64,000 nt of DNA, taken from assembly GCF_026341825.1 (NCBI RefSeq), contig NZ_JAPENY010000001.1, forward strand, positions 3,286,001-3,350,000. Reading direction: 5' to 3'. Below the pieces are notes generated by a model that was not told the origin of the DNA, made no database searches, and was given only the letters and a program-made list of their open reading frames with translations. This DNA is from Streptomyces sp. NBC_00620 (GTDB taxonomy: Bacteria > Actinomycetota > Actinomycetes > Streptomycetales > Streptomycetaceae). This document shows positions 16,839 through 24,511 of this stretch, in pieces; within the stretch, counting starts at the first letter, position 1; the number at the start of each line of letters is the position of its first letter. The translations under genes were made by a program, and so were the position numbers.

Positions 16839-18160
16839 GTGCCCTCCTCGGCATCGTCGGGGGTGTCCATCAGGCGCTTCGCCTCAGCGATCAGCGCAGC
16901 CGCCCGGGCACGATTCGAGCCCGCGGCCGGCTGCTCGCCGTCTGGCGCGAGCGGGTTGGAGCCGAGCGGCGCCATGTACATGGGCTGCAGGTAGACGTCC
17001 CCGCCCTTGCCCTCAGGCAGCGGCGGCATCTCCTCGAGCGCACGCACGTCGTCCGCGCTGTACGCACCGACGTCCCGCATCGCCCGGTAGAACGTGGCCC
17101 TCGCCGCGCTGTCACCGCGCAGCAGGCCGGCCATCTGATAGTTCGCGTACAGCTCTGGCGGCAGCAGCTCCTTGGTGATCCGCTGTTCCGTCGGCGTCAG
17201 CCACGTGGGGTTGAGATCGAAAGTGACCCAGCCCTGCGCCTGCTGCTCCAGGCCCGTGCCCCACGAAGTGCTCTTCTCTGTGCTCATCAGGAGGAAGGGC
17301 GGGACACCGAACATCCTGGCGAGCTCGGTGACTTGGAACTGCCGGGACTCGAGGAACTGGGCGTCGACGTTCGGCATCGCCACCGGCTGGAACGACGCGC
17401 CGGAGTCCAGCACCGCCACCTCATGCGAGTTGCGGACCCCGGACATCTTGGCGTTCCAGCGAGCCTTCAGCCGGGCGGCCTGGTCCTGGTCGAGCTTCTG
17501 CTCGGTCTGCAGGATGCCGCCGATCATGTTGCCCGACCCGAACAGCCGGGCCGCACTCAGCTCCGCGGCCTGCGCCAGGCCGATGCCCTGAGCCGCAAGC
17601 CGTACTGGCGAGCAGCCGTTCAAGCCGTCGTACCCCAGGCCCGGGATGTGCATGATGTCGTACGGCGTCTTGCGGTGCGTCACACCCCAGTCGTCCGTGG
17701 CCCAGAAGATCTTGCCCGTCGGGTTCGCCTCGTCCGGCTTCTCCCGCACCACCTGCACGCGCTCCGAGGAGATCGGCCACAGCTCCCGGATCTGCTTCGC
17801 CCCATCGCGCACCTTCTGGATATAGGCATCGCCCCACAACACCCGGTACAGGTACGCGAAGCGCCACAACTCCACGGGCGTCAAGTCCGGGTGCGGATTC
17901 CTCAGCAGCTCGAACGGCGCCCTCTCCCGGGTCCCCTCCTTGTACGTCGGCAGCGGCAGCGCCGACGACACCCCCGCGATCAGCGAGACCGCCCGCCACA
18001 CCGGCGACGCACGCAACGCCGTGGTCTCGGATACCGACACCCCGGCGTCCGACTGCGCCCCGCCGAGGTAGTCCAGCAGCGACGAGGAGGTGAGCGGCTG
18101 TGCCGGGCTCTCCAGCCCCCGCCTGGTCCGTCCGTCGAACAGGCCGAACAGTCCCGTCAC
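16835..18160 (-). CDS. HK97-family portal protein
   Basis: This 441-residue protein forms the DNA gate at the capsid vertex. Clear family motifs are RASPVWRAVSLIAGVSSALPL, PFELLRNPHPDLTPVELW and LARMFGVPPFLLMSTEKSTS. The C-terminal 60 residues are Ala/Pro-rich and acidic. It overlaps the genes on both sides by four bases (ATGA), showing tight translational coupling with the protease and with the small membrane protein upstream. Confidence 0.95.
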   Translation of the reverse strand: MTGLFGLFDGRTRRGLESPAQPLTSSSLLDYLGGAQSDAGVSVSETTALRASPVWRAVSLIAGVSSALPLPTYKEGTRERAPFELLRNPHPDLTPVELWRFAYLYRVLWGDAYIQKVRDGAKQIRELWPISSERVQVVREKPDEANPTGKIFWATDDWGVTHRKTPYDIMHIPGLGYDGLNGCSPVRLAAQGIGLAQAAELSAARLFGSGNMIGGILQTEQKLDQDQAARLKARWNAKMSGVRNSHEVAVLDSGASFQPVAMPNVDAQFLESRQFQVTELARMFGVPPFLLMSTEKSTSWGTGLEQQAQGWVTFDLNPTWLTPTEQRITKELLPPELYANYQMAGLLRGDSAARATFYRAMRDVGAYSADDVRALEEMPPLPEGKGGDVYLQPMYMAPLGSNPLAPDGEQPAAGSNRARAAALIAEAKRLMDTPDDAEEGT

Positions 18161-18399
18161 TGCCGCTCACCTCCCGCCGCTTCCCCACCGCGCCGCACCC
18201 CAGCGGCACGCCAGTCAGCCAGCGCGCGCTCGCACGCCAGCACACCCAGCAGCCCGCCCACCACCAGCGCCACGGGCACACTCCAGAGCCCCAGCCCTGC
18301 GACGATGACCAGGACGAACACCGTCTCGAGGACCACCAGCCACGGCACTTGGACGCCGCCCTGGTCGCTGGTCTCCTCTTCCGTCTCGTCCTTGTTCAC
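18157..18399 (-). CDS. Small two-helix membrane protein between terminase and portal
   Basis: This 80-residue protein starts at GTG 18399, overlapping the terminase stop as GTGA. It has a short acidic N-terminus and one or two hydrophobic helices (about residues 19-36 and 38-54). A basic tail follows, ending GEAAGGERQ. Such small membrane proteins occur at this position in some actinophages, but I know no proven role. Confidence 0.7.
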   Translation of the reverse strand: MNKDETEEETSDQGGVQVPWLVVLETVFVLVIVAGLGLWSVPVALVVGGLLGVLACERALADWRAAGVRRGGEAAGGERQ

Positions 18400-20003
18400 C
18401 ACAGGTTCGGCGCCCCTTCCGGCTCCACGTCGTGGTACTGCTCCCAGCCCCACAGCGCGTACGTCGCTGACACCAGCGGGCTCACATCGGTCCCCTCACT
18501 ACGCCGGGTCCACGCCCAGGCATCGCCCAGGTCCCGCTTCTTCGCGCCCGCTACAGCGCTGGTCAGAGGCGCGTTGTTCAGGTGACGCAGGCTGCCGTCC
18601 TGCGTGCGGTCGTAGAACTGACCGCAGGCCTGGGCCAGTTCCCGCACCTTCGGCGCTACGACCAGGTGGTCACGCCCCTCGCCGCTGCCCACCGGATGCT
18701 CACCGGCGAGCCTCTTCCGCAGCTCGCTCGCCAGAGATCCGGCCGGCCCGCCCTCGTCGACCACCCACACGCACGGCTTCCACTTCACGTCCCGCTCGGC
18801 AGCCCACTCGATCACCCAGTCCGTACCGGGCCGGTGCGCGACCACCTCGACGTGCCGCCCCTCGCCAGCCGCGCCGGCCACGCTGATGGCCGTCCACGTC
18901 CGCTCAGGGTTCGTGTCGATGGAGAACGCCACCGGGTCCTCGAGCTCCGAACGCGGAGCGGCCAAGCCCCTCCACGTCGCCTCGTCAATGACCTGCCAGC
19001 TGTCCTCCGCCACCGCCGGGTACTCACCCACACCCAGCCGCTCACGGTCGAACAGATCGGCGCGCATCGTGGCTATCTCGCGCTGTACGGCCTGCACGCG
19101 GATCCGGATTCCCAGCGCCGGATTCGAACGCAGCCACGCCCTCACGTCATCACGGTGATCGTGCTCGTCACACACAATCCGTCCGCTGTCATCCCGAGGG
19201 CACTCCCGCACGTGCGGCACGATCGACCACTCCAGATACGTCAGCGACTCATCCGGCTCCGGCGTCTCCGCCAGCGCCCGGGCCCGCAGCGTCCCCAGCT
19301 GCTCGCTCTCCTCGCCGATACCGGCGGAGCACGTGTACACGATCTGCGGGTTGCGCCGCGCCGACATGACCGGCAGCAGCGCACCGATGGGTGCCGCCCT
19401 CAGGCTCATCGCCTCGTCCATGACCAGCAGGTCACTGGAGAAGCCGCGCCCGGAGCCGCCCGTGCGCGCGAGAAACAGGATGCGGGCGCCGTTGTGGAAC
19501 TCGAAGCCCTCTTCACCGTGGGACCGCAGGACGCGCTTCACGCGGCGACTCAGCGCGTACGAGCCCGCGATCATCTGGTCCAGCCGGCGGAAGGACTCCC
19601 GCGCGGTCTTGAACTCGTGCGCCGTGTGGATGACCAGCTTGTCGCCGAACAGCATCACGCCGGCGACCTGCCTGGCCTCGAGGAAGCCGCCCTTGCCGTT
19701 CTGCCGCGTCACGTTCTGGACGACCTCGAACGACGTCCACAGGCCCTCGCGGTCCTCGGCGAGGCTGTGGTGCAGGCCCAGTTGCTGCCACCGGTCGAGC
19801 TTCAGGCCCGAGTCCTCGGCCAGCTCCACGGCCTCCTGGCCCGCCGGGGAGCGGAACCTGAGGGCCTCCTGGTCCTCGACGCCGCTCCACCGGCCCTTCT
19901 CGATCCGCCGGTAGTGCGGTGTCGAGATGATCCGCGGTGTCTGGCAGCCGATCGGGGAGTCGTCATCCCGTCGGACGGCGGGGGCGGCGAGCAGCGAGCT
20001 CAT
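18396..20003 (-). CDS. Terminase large subunit
   Basis: This 535-residue packaging motor has an N-terminal ATPase and a C-terminal nuclease. The Walker A region is the deviant TRQNGKGG (about 99-106) common in HK97-like terminases. Walker B is DLLVMDEA (about 191-198). Nuclease acidic residues are likely in VAFSIDTNPERTW and the C-terminal ANAPLTSAVAG region. The start overlaps the small-subunit gene by 41 bases. It is followed directly by the portal set, the standard HK97 order. Confidence 0.94.
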   Translation of the reverse strand: MSSLLAAPAVRRDDDSPIGCQTPRIISTPHYRRIEKGRWSGVEDQEALRFRSPAGQEAVELAEDSGLKLDRWQQLGLHHSLAEDREGLWTSFEVVQNVTRQNGKGGFLEARQVAGVMLFGDKLVIHTAHEFKTARESFRRLDQMIAGSYALSRRVKRVLRSHGEEGFEFHNGARILFLARTGGSGRGFSSDLLVMDEAMSLRAAPIGALLPVMSARRNPQIVYTCSAGIGEESEQLGTLRARALAETPEPDESLTYLEWSIVPHVRECPRDDSGRIVCDEHDHRDDVRAWLRSNPALGIRIRVQAVQREIATMRADLFDRERLGVGEYPAVAEDSWQVIDEATWRGLAAPRSELEDPVAFSIDTNPERTWTAISVAGAAGEGRHVEVVAHRPGTDWVIEWAAERDVKWKPCVWVVDEGGPAGSLASELRKRLAGEHPVGSGEGRDHLVVAPKVRELAQACGQFYDRTQDGSLRHLNNAPLTSAVAGAKKRDLGDAWAWTRRSEGTDVSPLVSATYALWGWEQYHDVEPEGAPNLW

Positions 20004-20250
20004 CGATCTTGTCCCCCCGCTCCTTCGGTGCGGCCAGGCCTCGCACTGTGTGCATGGCCTGGCGGAGCTCGCGCGCCGCTGCGGCGATCTCCTTGGGGTC
20101 CTGCGCCGAATCCATCACCTTGGCCAGCCGCATGGCGGCCGCGGCCGAGGCGTTCGAGTCGGGGGATACGTCCAGGTCAGTGAGTTCCGCGCGGGTGGCT
20201 TTGGTGACTGCGCCCGCTCGGAGGGAGCGCCGCTTCGGCCCGTCGTCCAT
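19963..20250 (-). CDS. Terminase small subunit-like protein
   Basis: This 95-residue protein starts MDDGPKRRSLRAGAVTKATR. The start at 20250 is set by an excellent GGAGGTGATC site; an in-frame extension to 20301 is discarded. A helical region AAAAMRLAKVMDSAQDPKEI with a basic C-terminus fits a small DNA-recognition subunit. Its 3' end overlaps the large subunit start. The assignment rests mainly on position; the sequence is not strongly diagnostic. Confidence 0.65.
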   Translation of the reverse strand: MDDGPKRRSLRAGAVTKATRAELTDLDVSPDSNASAAAAMRLAKVMDSAQDPKEIAAAARELRQAMHTVRGLAAPKERGDKIDELAARRPRRPTG

Positions 20251-20534
20251 GATCACCTCCGGCCGAAGGGCGTCACGGTGCGTGACGGGAGCGGCTGTCA
20301 CGGAGTGTGAGGGGCGGGGTGATCATGGTCCGCTAATCGGCTGAAGCCCGCTCTGGCGGATTAGCGATCGGCGCGGGGAGAGAGACGGGAGCGACAAGGG
20401 CTTTTGGGTCGCCCGCTCCCGTCCCGAGTTTTGACCCACTCTCTTCCCCCAGCCGCTCGGACCGAGCGCGCGCAGCCGGCGACCGTGCCGCGGCCCGGTG
20501 ACCGGCAGGCGTAGCACTGTGTGATGGAGCCGGG
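20251..20534. other. Non-coding 284-bp gap upstream of the terminase genes, possible packaging-site region
   Basis: No convincing gene is present. Two inverted repeats are visible: CGCTAATC (20331-20338) with GATTAGCG (20359-20366), and GACGGGAGCG (20384-20393) with CGCTCCCGTC (20414-20423). Cos or pac sites usually lie just upstream of the small terminase gene, so this is the likeliest place. The cut site itself cannot be read off the sequence. It may also carry the late promoter. Confidence 0.5.
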
Positions 20535-20975
20535 TCACCAGGAGCGGGAGGCCTGGCCGGTGATGGGGCGTGATCCGCCCTTGCGGTACTTGCCGTACCA
20601 GCGGCTGACGACCCGGTCCATCGCTGGCGATCGCATGGCCTTGACGCGCTCGCGCACGACTGCCTCGCCTGGGTCGACGGTGATGATCTCGGCACCGAGT
20701 CGCTGGTAGTTGGTGCGCGCCTGTGGGCTGGGCATGGTGTGGATGAGGTACACGTCGACCTCGTCCAGGTGCTTGACGGCCTCGTCGATGGCGGCATAGC
20801 GGGCGCGGCGTGCGACCTGGTTGGCGATCGGGTCGTGGTTCCACTGGGGTGCGCCGGGGCCGGTGAGGGCGAGGGTGATGCGGTCCAGGTCGATGATGAT
20901 GTCGCGGGCTGAGGCGCGGGCCTGGATCCAGCTGCTCTTACCTGCGGCCGGCGGGCCGGTGATGACGTACAGCAC
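20535..20975 (-). CDS. P-loop nucleotide/polynucleotide kinase-like protein
   Basis: This 146-residue protein starts at GTG 20975. The Walker A motif GPPAAGKSS is at residues 7-15. DIIIDLDRITLAL gives the following Asp-containing strand, and ITVDPGEAVVRERVKAMR resembles the lid-arginine region of AAA_33-type kinases. This is the small kinase fold that phages use for nucleotide or nucleic-acid 5'-end phosphorylation. The exact substrate is unknown. It lies at the right edge of the packaging-gene gap. Confidence 0.75.
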   Translation of the reverse strand: MLYVITGPPAAGKSSWIQARASARDIIIDLDRITLALTGPGAPQWNHDPIANQVARRARYAAIDEAVKHLDEVDVYLIHTMPSPQARTNYQRLGAEIITVDPGEAVVRERVKAMRSPAMDRVVSRWYGKYRKGGSRPITGQASRSW

Positions 20976-20992
20976 GGCGCGTCACCTCCGGG

Positions 20993-21340
20993 TCATGGCC
21001 GCCAGTCCTCGCGGTAGCCGGGCCGTTGGTCGTAGCCCGTGGCCATGAACTGGATCTGCTTGGCCACTGCGCCTTCGGCGAGCACGTAGGCCGCGTCACC
21101 CTGTCGAGTGTGCTGCCGGACTTGCTCGTAGTGAGCGAGCGCGCCGCGCTTCGCTTCGATCTCGCGGAGCAGGCGGGCAGGGACGCCGCAGTCGCACGGG
21201 TAGGTCTCGCGGTCCGGGTAGAGGATGTCGGGCAGTGCATCGCAGTTGCGGGCGTGCCAGGTCTTGTCCCCGTACTCGACGGCGATCTCGGCTGCGTCGA
21301 CATCGAGCTGTTCGTACAGCCATGCGGTCAGTTCCACCAT
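20993..21340 (-). CDS. DUF6221-like small protein
   Basis: This 115-residue protein begins MVELTAWLYEQLDVDAAEIA with a perfect GGAGGTGACC site. It has a CDCGVPARLLREIEAKRGALA segment and a C-terminal helix. The layout of an N-terminal helix, a central short Cys/His patch and LLREIEAKR matches proteins annotated DUF6221 in Streptomyces and its phages. The function is unknown. It is co-directional with its neighbours. Confidence 0.7.
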   Translation of the reverse strand: MVELTAWLYEQLDVDAAEIAVEYGDKTWHARNCDALPDILYPDRETYPCDCGVPARLLREIEAKRGALAHYEQVRQHTRQGDAAYVLAEGAVAKQIQFMATGYDQRPGYREDWRP

Positions 21341-21342
21341 GG

Positions 21343-21543
21343 TCACCTCCGCGTCCTGCACCAGGTGTTGCCGCACTCGATCAGGTCGGGGTCACTGTAC
21401 GTGTCTGTGAAGCTGGTGGGTGGTGGGCTCGGTGGCATGCCGAGGCTCTCTTCCAGCCGCCGGGTCTTCGAGTAGGACGCGCGGTCGTGGGTCGGGCAGC
21501 GCCGGGTGATGCGGTGCAGGAGCTGGCTGACGGCGTACAGCAC
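21343..21543 (-). CDS. Small hypothetical phage protein
   Basis: This 66-residue basic protein starts at GTG 21543. The region CPTHDRASYSKTRRLEESLG is followed by a Pro-rich stretch and ECGNTWCRTRR, with two Cys pairs that could form a small zinc site. It is tightly spaced with the genes on either side (2 and 6 bases). No family is recognised. Confidence 0.5.
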   Translation of the reverse strand: MLYAVSQLLHRITRRCPTHDRASYSKTRRLEESLGMPPSPPPTSFTDTYSDPDLIECGNTWCRTRR

Positions 21544-21549
21544 GGTGCG

Positions 21550-21885
21550 TCATGCCTTCCCGATGGCGCGGAGGACGATGTCGGCGATGTCCTCGACGTC
21601 CGCGGCCCAGGCGTTGCCCTCCTGTGCCTGCTCGGGTGTGGCTCCCTCGAGGCGTCCCCAGATGCGGGTGACCGGGTGGTGTGGGGCGATGTCTCGGAGC
21701 GCGTCGATGATGCGCTGCCGGTCGGTGCGTCCGGGTGTGCAGTCGTCGATGTGGATGGCGATGGTCTCGGCCGCCCTGCGGGTGCCGTCGCTGTCGTTGC
21801 CGCCGCAGGCTCGGCCGTGGGAGCCGCAGCCGTCACAGCGCCAGGAGCGGCCGTCGTGCTCTGGGTATGCGATGGGCCGTCCCAT
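21550..21885 (-). CDS. Small zinc-ribbon-like phage protein
   Basis: This 111-residue protein has an N-terminal CDGCGSHGRACGG cluster that could bind zinc. An acidic helical C-terminus follows (NAWAADVEDIADIVLRAI). It belongs to the run of small early/middle genes between the HNH gene and the kinase. No function can be assigned. Confidence 0.6.
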   Translation of the reverse strand: MGRPIAYPEHDGRSWRCDGCGSHGRACGGNDSDGTRRAAETIAIHIDDCTPGRTDRQRIIDALRDIAPHHPVTRIWGRLEGATPEQAQEGNAWAADVEDIADIVLRAIGKA

Positions 21886-21888
21886 GGC

Positions 21889-22224
21889 TTACGCCTGTGT
21901 GGCGGGGTCGGTGCCGGTGTCGCCGGCCGCGAGGCGTTCGGGCTGGCGGCAGGCGTCGACGTCGCAGGGTGAGCTGGCCTCGGTGTGCCAGCACTGCACG
22001 GTGGACTCGGGGGTGGGGCGGTAGACGTCGATGCCGTCCACGCCTGTGAGCAGGAGCACCGTGACGTCGGGGAGCTGGGTGTGCAGACGCTCCTTGATGG
22101 CGTGCGCTTCGGCCTGGCTGATCCTGGGGGTGTTCAGGCGTACGAGGAGGGTGTCGCCGGGGCGGATGACGGTGAGGTCGGCGGTGAGGCGTACGTCGAT
22201 GGCGGTGGGGTCGGTGGCGCTCAC
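21889..22224 (-). CDS. Conserved small phage protein
   Basis: This 111-residue protein contains TADLTVIRPGDTLLVRLNTP, then a helix EAHAIKERLHTQLP and the strand DVTVLLLTGVDGIDVYR. The pattern looks like a small alpha/beta domain often found in Streptomyces phage and plasmid genomes. A C-terminal region with CDVDACRQPERLAAG follows. The function is unknown. Confidence 0.65.
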   Translation of the reverse strand: MSATDPTAIDVRLTADLTVIRPGDTLLVRLNTPRISQAEAHAIKERLHTQLPDVTVLLLTGVDGIDVYRPTPESTVQCWHTEASSPCDVDACRQPERLAAGDTGTDPATQA

Positions 22225-22226
22225 GG

Positions 22227-22472
22227 CTACCAGCTCCGGGGGTGGGTGCGGTGTCCGATGCAGGTCCAGTTGTGGCGGCGCAGGAGGCGGCAGGCGAGGC
22301 GGCCGGGTGCGCGGGCTGCGACGGAGCTGGGGTCGTCGAGTGCGTTGCGGAGCCAGCGCTCGAGGCCTGTCGCCTCGGGCCGGTACCAGCGGAGCACGAT
22401 GATGCGGTTGGACCGTAGGGCGGCTCGGATGCGGCGTACGAGGTCCGCGTGGGCCTGATCGGGTGTGGCCAT
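22227..22472 (-). CDS. Small basic hypothetical protein
   Basis: This 81-residue protein begins MATPDQAHADLVRRIRAALR and carries LRWYRPEATGLERWLRNALD. It is rich in Arg and Trp and could bind nucleic acid. The start lies two bases after the upstream stop, so translation is probably coupled. No family is recognised. Confidence 0.55.
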   Translation of the reverse strand: MATPDQAHADLVRRIRAALRSNRIIVLRWYRPEATGLERWLRNALDDPSSVAARAPGRLACRLLRRHNWTCIGHRTHPRSW

Positions 22473-22474
22473 GG

Positions 22475-22903
22475 TCACCACTCTCGTGAGGTCTGCTCGC
22501 CGGGGCTGATGGTGCTCAATGGCGGTGCGTGGTGGGGCGCTTCGGTGAGGCTGGCTTCAGTGAGGGCGAGGTCCAGGACGATGGCCATGGGTACGTGAAC
22601 GGCCTCGGGGGTGAGGGTGGGCTCTGGCTCTCTGCCGTGCCACACCTCGGTCATGTCCTGGCCGTCGACCGTCAGGGCGCGGATCGGGTTGTGGCTGGAC
22701 TCCATGTCGACGAGGGTGACCTGCTGTTCGAGGGCAGGTAGCAGGTGGCGGCGGACCAGCGGGGCGAGCGGGAAGGCGACCTTGGTGTGGTCGATGTGCC
22801 GGGCCTCGCAGTAGTCCAGCCAGTCGTCTGGCGTGCTGCCGTCGTTGAAGCCCCACTTGGAGAGCAGGCTGCTGCTGAACAGCGTCAGGAGTGGCAGGGC
22901 CAT
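22475..22903 (-). CDS. Hypothetical protein
   Basis: This 142-residue protein starts MALPLLTLFSSSLLSKWGFN after a GGAGGTGGTGACT site at 22903. It is mixed alpha/beta with DDWLDYCEARHIDHTKVAFP and PEAVHVPMAIVLDLALTEAS. The hydrophobic first 14 residues are too short for a confident signal or membrane helix. It lies just downstream of the HNH gene. I do not recognise the family. Confidence 0.6.
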   Translation of the reverse strand: MALPLLTLFSSSLLSKWGFNDGSTPDDWLDYCEARHIDHTKVAFPLAPLVRRHLLPALEQQVTLVDMESSHNPIRALTVDGQDMTEVWHGREPEPTLTPEAVHVPMAIVLDLALTEASLTEAPHHAPPLSTISPGEQTSREW

Positions 22904-22905
22904 AG

Positions 22906-23196
22906 TCACCACCTCCGTGAGGCGCGTACGGGCTGGCGTACGGCGGTGGTGCGGTTGCCGCGCCTGCTGTTGCAGCGGCGGTGTGCGCTGCGGGCGTTGG
23001 CGGGGTCGAGGAGGTCGCCGCCGCGGCTGAGGGGGACGAGGTGGTCGAGGGTGAAGGCGTCGCGGTGGCGTCCGGCGAGGCGGCCGGTGATGTCGTAGCG
23101 GATGGCGCCGCCGCACAGCCAGCACGGGAGCAGGAGGGCGCGCTGCTTGACGCAGAGTCTGCGGTAGGGGCGGCCGTTGCGCGGGTTGGCGGCCAC
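22906..23196 (-). CDS. HNH endonuclease
   Basis: This protein of about 96 residues carries a full HNH site. It has the zinc-type pair CWLCGG, the catalytic FTLDHLVPLSRGG (Asp-His), and NARSAHRRCNSRRGN with the final His/Asn. HNH proteins next to terminase genes assist genome cutting in HK97-like phages, so it may act in packaging; homing is the alternative. The GTG at 23196 is the only good start after the upstream stop. It overlaps nothing essential and ends three bases before the next start. Confidence 0.82.
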   Translation of the reverse strand: MAANPRNGRPYRRLCVKQRALLLPCWLCGGAIRYDITGRLAGRHRDAFTLDHLVPLSRGGDLLDPANARSAHRRCNSRRGNRTTAVRQPVRASRRW

Positions 23197-23201
23197 GCGG
23201 A

Positions 23202-23606
23202 CTACGCCGATCCCGGGTCGGGGCGTTGCCGGAGCTTGTCCATCTGGTGCTTGATCTCCTGGCCCACGGCGACGTCGGGGCCGAGGTCGAGGTGCACGTC
23301 GTACGTCGCGGGCTCGCCGTTGGCGGGTGCCTGGCCGGGTGTGAGGGCGGCGGCGACGCGTGCCCACATCTCGGCGAGCTGCCGGGCGGTGGTGGAACGG
23401 GCCTGGTGCTCCTGGGTGTTGACGCGCTCCTCGGCCACGCGTGAGCGCAGGTAGTCGCTGGCCCCGTGCTCCGTGACGTAGGCCTCGCTGCGTAGGGCGT
23501 CGTCGGCAGCAGCCTCGGCCTTGAAGGCCCATGCGACAGCGGACTCTTGGGCGGTGCGGTGCTGCTCGGCCTGCCAGTCGGCGTGCGTGTGCGTGGGCTC
23601 GGGCAT
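23202..23606 (-). CDS. Helical hypothetical protein
   Basis: This 134-residue, mainly helical protein contains DWQAEQHRTAQESAVAWAFK and TTARQLAEMWARVAAALTPG. It is rich in Ala, Glu, Gln and Arg and likely forms long helices or a coiled coil. The C-terminal part (VHLDLGPDVAVGQEIKHQMD) adds a short beta piece. It precedes the HNH gene and may belong to the packaging or early set. No name can be given. Confidence 0.6.
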   Translation of the reverse strand: MPEPTHTHADWQAEQHRTAQESAVAWAFKAEAAADDALRSEAYVTEHGASDYLRSRVAEERVNTQEHQARSTTARQLAEMWARVAAALTPGQAPANGEPATYDVHLDLGPDVAVGQEIKHQMDKLRQRPDPGSA

Positions 23607-23900
23607 GGGGTTGCTCCTGCGGGGTGGGGTTGATCGGCGCCCCGGGCTGGGCCTGGGGCGCCGTCACGGTCCTTGCGGATACCGCGACCAGGAGCTGCTC
23701 CGGGGTGCACCAGGTACGGGAGGGCCGGAGTGCCTTCCTGGACTGTTGGGCCCGCCGCCGGGCTGCTGGTGTCCCAGCTGAGCGGCCTGCTGGGTGGCGG
23801 GTGTCTGGGCACGGCGAAGGCCCCGGAGTTCAGGTCTCCGGGGCCTTCGCTGTGCGGTGTGTGGTGTCCGTGTTGTGGACATGGTTGTGCGCAGAGATCG
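23607..23900. other. Non-coding gap with two hairpins, probable boundary between early and late transcription
   Basis: No convincing gene is present. It contains an 8-bp perfect stem GGCGCCCC/GGGGCGCC at 23636-23662 and the strong terminator at 23814-23850. It is the natural place for a late promoter reading left, but I cannot pick -35/-10 boxes with confidence. Confidence 0.55.
23814..23850. terminator. Strong terminator hairpin downstream of the MerR-like gene
   Basis: A 14-bp perfect stem, GCGAAGGCCCCGGA with TCCGGGGCCTTCGC, has a 9-base loop. It lies just after the stop of the minus-strand HTH gene at 23901, so it would end minus-strand transcription from the divergent region. Confidence 0.8.
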
Positions 23901-24164
23901 TTACACCGCGCTGACCTGCGCGTCAAGCGAACTCGCGGACGGGTGTTCGAGGTTGCCTGGGTGGCCGGAGCGGGTGGCACGTTCGTTGTGCAGCCGTTTG
24001 ACGTCGTCGATCTTGTAGAGGGGGTGCCGGTCGGTGCCGCCGCTGGGCTTGAGGTGGCCTCGGTGGACGAGGATGCGGAGGTTGCCGCGGGTGACGCCGA
24101 GGAGGGTGGCGGTCTGTTCGGCGTCGAGGTGGCCGGGCGGCACGTGCTGGGGCATGTGATCCAT
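23901..24164 (-). CDS. MerR/excisionase-type helix-turn-helix protein
   Basis: This is an 87-residue protein. The N-terminal half LDAEQTATLLGVTRGNLRIL with VHRGHLKPSGGTDRHPLYKI is a winged-helix of the Xis/MerR type, and KIDDVKRLHNERATRS is the recognition/wing end. In phages such proteins are excisionases or transcription regulators. It is transcribed away from the plus-strand cassette at 24276 and could control it. A second Xis-like gene nearer the integrase (46876-47154) is the better excisionase candidate. Confidence 0.75.
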   Translation of the reverse strand: MDHMPQHVPPGHLDAEQTATLLGVTRGNLRILVHRGHLKPSGGTDRHPLYKIDDVKRLHNERATRSGHPGNLEHPSASSLDAQVSAV

Positions 24165-24275
24165 GGTGCAGCAGAGGCGGTGAGGTGCGCTGGGGGCTGC
24201 CGGGGTGGAATACGTTCGGTCACGAACTCGTCACTCCCACACGGCGCATACGGTGCGCCCGCCACAATCACGCGC
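24165..24275. promoter_or_regulatory. Divergent promoter region with a short inverted repeat
   Basis: This 111-bp gap separates the minus-strand HTH gene from the plus-strand cassette. An inverted repeat GTTCG-gtca-CGAAC lies at 24214-24227 and could be an operator for the HTH protein. No confident promoter boxes are visible. The plus-strand gene has no good ribosome site, so a leaderless transcript is possible. Confidence 0.45.
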
Positions 24276-24506
24276 ATGTCAGACACCGTCGCCACAGGCT
24301 GGCGACCCTCGCGTACGCAGAAGATCATTGCCGTACTGCTGCTCCTCATCGTCTGGACCGCGATGGCGGGCTCTTGGACGGACAAGGGCTGCTCGATGCC
24401 TCAGGGCTACGTGTTCGTGATCAGCCACGGCGGGAGCCCCGACCAGGACCAGGGCTGCGAGGACGAGCCAGGCGGCCCGGCGTACACCGACCAGTACTAC
24501 GGCTGA
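24276..24506 (+). CDS. Small single-pass membrane protein of the plus-strand cassette
   Basis: This 76-residue protein is on the opposite strand to its phage neighbours. It has a short basic N-terminus (SDTVATGWRPSRTQK), one strong helix at about 18-36 (IIAVLLLLIVWTAMAGSW), then an outside-facing polar tail with Cys residues (KGCSMPQGYVF, QDQGCEDEP). The positive-inside rule puts the tail outside the membrane. It is the first gene of a two-gene unit with its own terminator, the form of a phage moron. Superinfection exclusion or another lysogen trait is possible but unproven. Confidence 0.65.
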   Translation: MSDTVATGWRPSRTQKIIAVLLLLIVWTAMAGSWTDKGCSMPQGYVFVISHGGSPDQDQGCEDEPGGPAYTDQYYG

Positions 24507-24511
24507 CGCGC

